DNA from: an uncultured Eubacteriales bacterium
GTDB lineage: Bacteria; Bacillota; Clostridia; Christensenellales; Borkfalkiaceae
Reading direction: 5' to 3'
Assembly (NCBI GenBank): GCA_900548285.1
Contig: URKE01000043.1
Span: forward strand, 1 to 17,756
Length of the DNA stretch: 17,756 bases
How positions within the stretch are numbered: position 1 is the stretch's first letter; each line of letters starts with the position of its first letter. Shown in pieces: positions 13,870 to 17,756 of the stretch. The position numbers were made by a program, and so were the translations under genes. Below the pieces are notes generated by a model. The model worked only from the letters and a program-made list of their open reading frames with translations, had not been told where the DNA came from and searched no databases.

Positions 13870-13898
13870 ATTTTAGGGGCAAAACCCCGAAAAGTCAA
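13870..13898 (-). promoter_or_regulatory. Promoter giving a leaderless ATP-grasp mRNA
   Basis: Minus strand: -35 TTGACT (13898-13893), 17-base spacer, -10 TAAAAT (13875-13870). The ATG begins at 13861, only 8 bases after the -10, where transcription normally starts. No Shine-Dalgarno fits in the remaining bases. The spacer contains the dyad GGGGTTTTGCCCC (13888-13876). Confidence 0.72.
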
Positions 13899-14005
13899 AC
13901 GCTTGCGCGAAAAACGAAACAAAAACCGAAAAAACCTCTTTTAAAAACGATAAAACGCCGCAAATATGAAAGAATTGTGTAAAAATATCGGTCGATTAAA
14001 TATAA

Positions 14006-14034
14006 TTGACAAAAATCGCTTTATATTATATTAT
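14006..14034 (+). promoter_or_regulatory. Sigma-A promoter of the DUF5685 operon
   Basis: -35 TTGACA (14006-14011, perfect), 17-base spacer, -10 TATTAT (14029-14034). GTCGATTAA, the core of the long-range repeat, lies just upstream at 13991-13999. In the leader, TCAGGGGATTTTTGT (14048) is repeated as TCAGGAGATTTTTGT (14067), so the ribosome binding site AGGAGA (14069-14074) has a duplicate 19 bases upstream. Confidence 0.82.
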
Positions 14035-14081
14035 TAAACACAGATGCTCAGGGGATTTTTGTTTATTCAGGAGATTTTTGT

Positions 14082-14975
14082 ATGTTCGGCTACGTAAAAC
14101 CCGACACGCCGTATCTGTACATAAAGGACGATACGCTTTATAAGTCGCTTTATTGTTCCGTATGCAAAAGCATAGGGAAGATTTGCGGTCAGCGCGCTCG
14201 GCTCGGTTTAACGTATGACATAGCGTTTATGTCCGCCTTTATTCACAACGTTGCGGGCGTTGACGTTAAAATCGAAAAAAAACATTGTATCGCTCACCCG
14301 ATAACGAGCCGCCCGATTGCCGATCGCGACGATATAACCGATTTCTGCGCCTGCGCCAACGTCGCGCTCGCTTATTATAAAATCGAGGACGATATCGTGG
14401 ACGGCAACGGAGGACAGATAAAAAAGTTGTTTTTCTCCAAGGGCAATAAAAGAGTGGAGAAAAAGCACCCCGAAATAGGCGAGATTATCCGCAGAAGATA
14501 TTCGGAACTTCGCAATCTTGAAAAAGTCGAGTGCGACAGCGTCGATATGGTTTGCGAACCGTTCTCGCAGATGATGGTTGAACTTTGCAACGCCGCTCTT
14601 GCCGGAACAAAATACGGAAAAGACGGGAAAGACGACGAGAAGAAATTTAACGGCGTTGAGCAACTTACGTATTATCTCGGCAAGTGGATTTATCTTATCG
14701 ACGCGCTCGACGATTACGACAAGGATATCAAAGAGAACAACTACAATCCGTTTTATTTCTGTTTCGGGAAAGAACCCGATTTCGGTTTGCTCCTCAAAAA
14801 TCGCGGACAGGACGTTTCGTTTGTGTTCTCGTCGGTTTTCTCGGGGCTTAAAGAAGCGTTTGACGAGTGCGTATTCAAATTCGATTCCGCGCTCATCGGC
14901 AATATAATTCTCAGAGGGATTCCCTCTGTAACGTCAAAAACTTTCAAAAAGGAAAAAAAGAAAAATGGCAAATAA
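14082..14975 (+). CDS. DUF5685 family protein
   Basis: 297 aa, almost all helical, no signal peptide. It matches what I know of DUF5685, a Clostridia-centred family without assigned function. Cysteines cluster at the N-terminus: C25, C28 (YCSVC), C35, C69 (next to H68), C89 and C91, which could hold a metal. Two acidic helices stand out: YYKIEDDIVDGNG (98-110) and YLIDALDDYDKDIKENNYNP (204-223). Two aspartate-rich motifs about 100 residues apart in an all-helical protein resemble class I terpenoid/prenyl synthases, but this is my own comparison and unproven. The ATG has AGGAGA at ideal spacing. The basic C-terminus (KKEKKKNGK) overlaps the next gene by 11 bases, so the two are cotranslated. 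Confidence 0.85.
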   Translation: MFGYVKPDTPYLYIKDDTLYKSLYCSVCKSIGKICGQRARLGLTYDIAFMSAFIHNVAGVDVKIEKKHCIAHPITSRPIADRDDITDFCACANVALAYYKIEDDIVDGNGGQIKKLFFSKGNKRVEKKHPEIGEIIRRRYSELRNLEKVECDSVDMVCEPFSQMMVELCNAALAGTKYGKDGKDDEKKFNGVEQLTYYLGKWIYLIDALDDYDKDIKENNYNPFYFCFGKEPDFGLLLKNRGQDVSFVFSSVFSGLKEAFDECVFKFDSALIGNIILRGIPSVTSKTFKKEKKKNGK

Positions 14976-15591
14976 TTTATACGGCTTATTCGGGCTTGAC
15001 GAAACCTGTACCGACGAACAACTCGACGCGGCTTACGGAACGTTGCGTTCGCAGTATGCCGAGGACAGATTTTTAGAGGGCGAAGCGGGTAATATCGCCG
15101 CGAAAAAACTCACCGAACTCGACAACGCTTACCGCGATATAATCGCGATGCGCAGAGAGGCGGCGGGCGGAAATTCTTCCGCGAGCAACGCTTTCGGTTC
15201 GGTCGAGGAAAAAATCAAGAACGGCGACCTTGCGGGCGCGCAAAGCGAACTCGATTCGTTCAACGAACGTAACGCGGAGTGGCATTATCTGCAGTCGGTC
15301 GTGTTCTATAAGAAAAAATGGACGAACGAGAGTAAAAAACAACTCGAAATCGCAATGCAGATGGATTCGTCCAACGAAAAATATAAAGCCGCGTATAACA
15401 AACTCGTCGATAAAATCAAATCCGATTCGGACAGGAGTTTCTCGAGTTATTCCGGCGACAAAAACGGAAAGCATTATCGCGGCGACGAAACGGGCGCGCC
15501 CCAGATGGGAGGCGATTCCTGCATCGACTGGTGCTGCCAGATGGCTATCTGCAACCTTGCTCTGAACTGCTGCTGCAACAGTTGCCATTAA
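14965..15591 (+). CDS. J-domain-like protein with a cysteine-rich C-terminus
   Basis: 208 aa. Residues 1-66 look like a J domain (LYGLFGLDETCTDEQLDAAY, then a helix, then LTELDNAYRDIIAMRRE), but the HPD tripeptide that stimulates DnaK is absent: the loop reads SQYAEDRFLEGE. Residues 78-150 form TPR-like helices (DLAGAQSELDSFNERNAEWHY; SKKQLEIAMQMDSSNEKYKAAY). A Ser/Gly-rich linker leads to a tail with eight cysteines in the last 23 residues (C186, 190, 191, 196, 202, 203, 204, 207) and a final histidine. The tail could bind metal, be lipid-modified or anchor to the membrane. It overlaps the DUF5685 gene by 11 bases and has GGAAA as ribosome binding site. Confidence 0.85.
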   Translation: MANNLYGLFGLDETCTDEQLDAAYGTLRSQYAEDRFLEGEAGNIAAKKLTELDNAYRDIIAMRREAAGGNSSASNAFGSVEEKIKNGDLAGAQSELDSFNERNAEWHYLQSVVFYKKKWTNESKKQLEIAMQMDSSNEKYKAAYNKLVDKIKSDSDRSFSSYSGDKNGKHYRGDETGAPQMGGDSCIDWCCQMAICNLALNCCCNSCH

Positions 15592-15617
15592 CGCCGGAAG
15601 GTCGGCTGAAAGCAAAA

Positions 15618-16157
15618 ATGAAGCAATCCAGACTTATCGCGCTGTCAGCAATCGCGACGGCGTTTTCGGTGGTGTTTATGTCGCTCGGCGCGCTTATCCC
15701 CGCATTCGATTATTCGGGGATATTCATGGCGAGCCTTTGCATTATGGTCCCGCTTTCAAAAAAGAGCGCTAAGGCGGGTTTTCTGACCTACGCGGCGACT
15801 TTGTGTTTAAGTTGCGTGCTTGTGGGCGCCACCACGGCAAGGTGGGAATTAATAGTGATTTACGGCTTGTTTTTCGGACTTCATCCGACCGTAAATTACC
15901 TTTTTCGCGAAAAGAATTTCAATAAATATATCGCTTTGCTCATAAAAACAGCGTGGTTTATCGGCGTGTTGATACTGATCTATAACGTATTCACCGATTT
16001 TTTATTCGACGCGAGTTTTTTGCAGAAAGAATGGGTTAAAAAATATATTTATCTGATTCTCGTGGTCGGCGGCGGAGCGTTGTTCGTCGTTTACGATTTT
16101 CTGATGCTGAGATTTCAGCGTGTCACGGACGCGCTGGTCGCAAAAATGAATTTGTAA
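15618..16157 (+). CDS. Polytopic membrane protein, ECF S-component-like
   Basis: 179 aa from ATG 15618, very hydrophobic, with five or six membrane helices (about 5-27, 32-48, 54-75, 80-97, 108-128, 143-162). The opening, MKQSRLIALSAIATAFSVVFMSLG, and the overall size resemble the substrate-binding S components of energy-coupling-factor vitamin transporters, but no substrate-specific motif is recognised; a DUF2232-like protein is an alternative. The frame stays open to 15531 inside the upstream gene; the ATG at 15618, 27 bases after the preceding stop, is preferred because the protein then begins directly with a typical basic-hydrophobic N-terminus. GGAAGG (15596-15601) is rather distant as a ribosome binding site. 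No terminator separates it from the J-like gene, so it is the third gene of the operon. Confidence 0.78.
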   Translation: MKQSRLIALSAIATAFSVVFMSLGALIPAFDYSGIFMASLCIMVPLSKKSAKAGFLTYAATLCLSCVLVGATTARWELIVIYGLFFGLHPTVNYLFREKNFNKYIALLIKTAWFIGVLILIYNVFTDFLFDASFLQKEWVKKYIYLILVVGGGALFVVYDFLMLRFQRVTDALVAKMNL

Positions 16158-16182
16158 AGTATTTATAAAGCATTTGTAACGC
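16150..16182. repeat. Three 11-bp phased repeats over a stop codon
   Basis: ATTTGTAAAGT, ATTTATAAAGC and ATTTGTAACGC follow each other exactly every 11 bases; the first contains the stop of the membrane protein gene, and a detached ATTTGTAA recurs at 16207. The rest of the gap up to 16306 shows no convincing terminator or promoter. Confidence 0.6.
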
Positions 16183-16306
16183 GCCGCAACGCTACCGTGA
16201 AAATAAATTTGTAAAAACAACCGTAATCTTAAATGCCGGCGGAATCCCGCTCGACCGACAAGCAGATTATCAAGAAATTTTAAAGGGGATTTACGTCGGA
16301 GGAATG

Positions 16307-17756
16307 ATGGAAAAAAACGAGGAATACGTCGGCATTGTCGAACGGATAGGTTCTGGCGGCGAGGGGATAATAAAAAACGGAGAATACACTGTTTTCGTTC
16401 CGTACGCTCTCCCTACCGAAAAGATTAAATACAGGGTTCTGAAAGTAAAAAAGAACGTTGCTTTCGGCAAAATGACCGAGTTATACGTTCCCGCGGAGGA
16501 TAGAGTAAGACCGAAATGCTCCGTTTACGAAAAGTGCGGCGGCTGTCAACTTCAGCATCTTAAATATAAATTGCAACTTCAGTTGAAGAGGAAAACGGTT
16601 AAGGACTGCCTTTCAAAAATAGCGTTTATCGACGAGAAGGTTTCATCCGTCGTGCCGAGCGAACTCGAATACGAATACAGAAATAAACTTCAACTGCCGA
16701 TAAGAACGGAAAGATACGGCGTCGCGGTAGGGTTTTTCGCTCAGAACAGCCACAGAATCGTGCCTATAAACGATTGTCCGATTCAGCCTTGCTGGTGTAA
16801 AAAAATCATCAAAGCCACGCGGAGATATATTTCGGAGTGCGACGTTACGGCTTATAGCGAAGAGAGCAAGGCGGGGCTTTTAAAGCACGTCGTCGTCAGG
16901 GACGTAGACGGAAAACTGCTCATAACTTACGTTATAAACGGCAACGAATTGCCGAAAAAAGCCGAACTTATCGCTATTTTAAGCGAAGAATTCAAAAGTT
17001 TCAGCCTTTTTGAAAACATAAACAAAGACGATACAAACGTAATTTTAGGCGAAAAGTTCAGGTGCGTTTACGGTCCGGAAAAAATCGGTTCGTCCGATAT
17101 GGGCGTCAGGTACGAAATCGGGCCCGAGTCGTTCATGCAGGTCAACGACCTCGTCCGCAGAAAGATTTATCACGATGCGGTCAGGGCGGCGGAGATTATC
17201 CCCGGAACGACCGTTATCGACGCATATAGCGGCGCGGGGCTTCTCACGGCGATATTCGCGAGTCGCGCGCAAAAGGCTATAGGCATAGAGATAGTCAAGG
17301 AGGCGGTCGACTGCGCCGACGAGTTGAAACGCGTCAACGGGCTGGACGGCAGGATGGAAAACATATGCGCGCCGTGCGAAGTGATGTTGCCGCTCGTCAT
17401 GGAGCGCGAGAGAAGGTCGGGCGCGCGTTGCGTGCTTGTTCTCGATCCGCCGCGGCAGGGCGTTAACGAAAAACTCATCGAAGCGATAAAAAAATCGCGC
17501 CCCGAGCGGATAATTTACATATCGTGTTCTCCGCAGACGCTTTCGAGAGATCTGGGCTTGCTTACGGGAACGTTGGAGCGCAACGGGCAGGAATTGAAGA
17601 AAAGCGAAAATCCGGAAGGATTATACAAAATCGAATCCGTCCGTCCGTACGACATGTTCGCCCAGACGAAACACGTCGAAACGCTGGCGGTATTATCCCG
17701 CAAAAAACCTGATTCTCATCTTGAAGTGAAAATCGATTTTGACAACACCTCGCTTG
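16307..17756 (+). CDS. rlmD: 23S rRNA (uracil-1939-C5)-methyltransferase RlmD (RumA/TrmA family), 5' part
   Basis: A SAM-dependent RNA m5U methyltransferase acting on 23S rRNA; the gene runs off the right edge. Order of domains: TRAM-type OB fold (EEYVGIVERIGSGGEGI), the 4Fe-4S cysteines (C71, C77, C80 in PKCSVYEKCGGCQLQHL, and C157 in NDCPIQP), the SAM motif VIDAYSGAGLLTAIFASRA, LDPPRQG, and the catalytic cysteine C407 in IYISCSPQTLSRDL. After the usual family end (HVETLAVLSR) the frame continues with KKPDSHLEVKIDFDNTS, the start of the C-terminal extension seen in many Clostridia. Of the tandem ATGs at 16304 and 16307, the second is preferred: GGAGG (16298-16302) is one base from the first but four from the second. 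The rRNA position is a family assignment; other m5U sites are possible. Confidence 0.94.
   Translation, partial: MEKNEEYVGIVERIGSGGEGIIKNGEYTVFVPYALPTEKIKYRVLKVKKNVAFGKMTELYVPAEDRVRPKCSVYEKCGGCQLQHLKYKLQLQLKRKTVKDCLSKIAFIDEKVSSVVPSELEYEYRNKLQLPIRTERYGVAVGFFAQNSHRIVPINDCPIQPCWCKKIIKATRRYISECDVTAYSEESKAGLLKHVVVRDVDGKLLITYVINGNELPKKAELIAILSEEFKSFSLFENINKDDTNVILGEKFRCVYGPEKIGSSDMGVRYEIGPESFMQVNDLVRRKIYHDAVRAAEIIPGTTVIDAYSGAGLLTAIFASRAQKAIGIEIVKEAVDCADELKRVNGLDGRMENICAPCEVMLPLVMERERRSGARCVLVLDPPRQGVNEKLIEAIKKSRPERIIYISCSPQTLSRDLGLLTGTLERNGQELKKSENPEGLYKIESVRPYDMFAQTKHVETLAVLSRKKPDSHLEVKIDFDNTSL

Overview
The window reads as chromosomal DNA of an anaerobic, Clostridia-like Bacillota (Firmicutes) bacterium, probably an uncultured gut-type lineage. 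Support comes from sigma-A promoters close to consensus with 17-base spacers, GGAGG-type ribosome binding sites, families typical of Clostridia (methionine gamma-lyase/aluminium-resistance family, DUF5685, an RlmD with a C-terminal extension) and a CpG-rich codon style shared by all genes. The species assignment is inference; no rRNA or tRNA gene is present to anchor it. LAYOUT: (1) 3-947, the 3' part of pnp (PNPase) with a strong terminator. (2) 1199-4730, envelope and lipid genes on the plus strand: uppP (undecaprenyl-diphosphate phosphatase), a MATE exporter and a diacylglycerol-kinase-type lipid kinase. A 37-bp tandem array is seeded on the 3' end of uppP. (3) 4918-6166, two single-gene units with near-consensus promoters and terminators: a small P-loop protein and a two-TM membrane protein. 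(4) 6298-8816, an operon of a small AbrB/MazE-type DNA-binding protein overlapping by 4 bp with a PLP-dependent methionine gamma-lyase family enzyme, then an EamA/DMT transporter, ending in a large bidirectional terminator. (5) 8897-11680, a WYL-domain regulator on the minus strand, divergent from a 52-aa ORF and an intact large serine recombinase that overlap by 4 bp; the divergent promoters share a near-palindrome. (6) 11747-13861 on the minus strand: asd (aspartate-semialdehyde dehydrogenase), a 33-bp tandem array, and a RimK-like ATP-grasp ligase whose promoter lies so close to its ATG that the mRNA should be leaderless. (7) 14082-16157, a three-gene operon: DUF5685 protein, degenerate J-domain-like protein with an extremely cysteine-rich tail, and a polytopic membrane protein. 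(8) 16307 to the window end, rlmD (23S rRNA m5U methyltransferase), open at the right edge. HOW IT FITS TOGETHER: most genes are independent housekeeping or small-transporter units. The parts most likely to hold undescribed biology are the DUF5685/J-like/membrane trio, the WYL regulator facing a recombinase whose stop codon lies in a long-range direct repeat (1055-1073 and 11671-11689), and the two unrelated-looking tandem arrays at gene 3' ends and 5' flanks. No CRISPR array, insertion sequence, prophage structural gene, tRNA or rRNA was seen. No gene-free stretch exceeds 300 bases.
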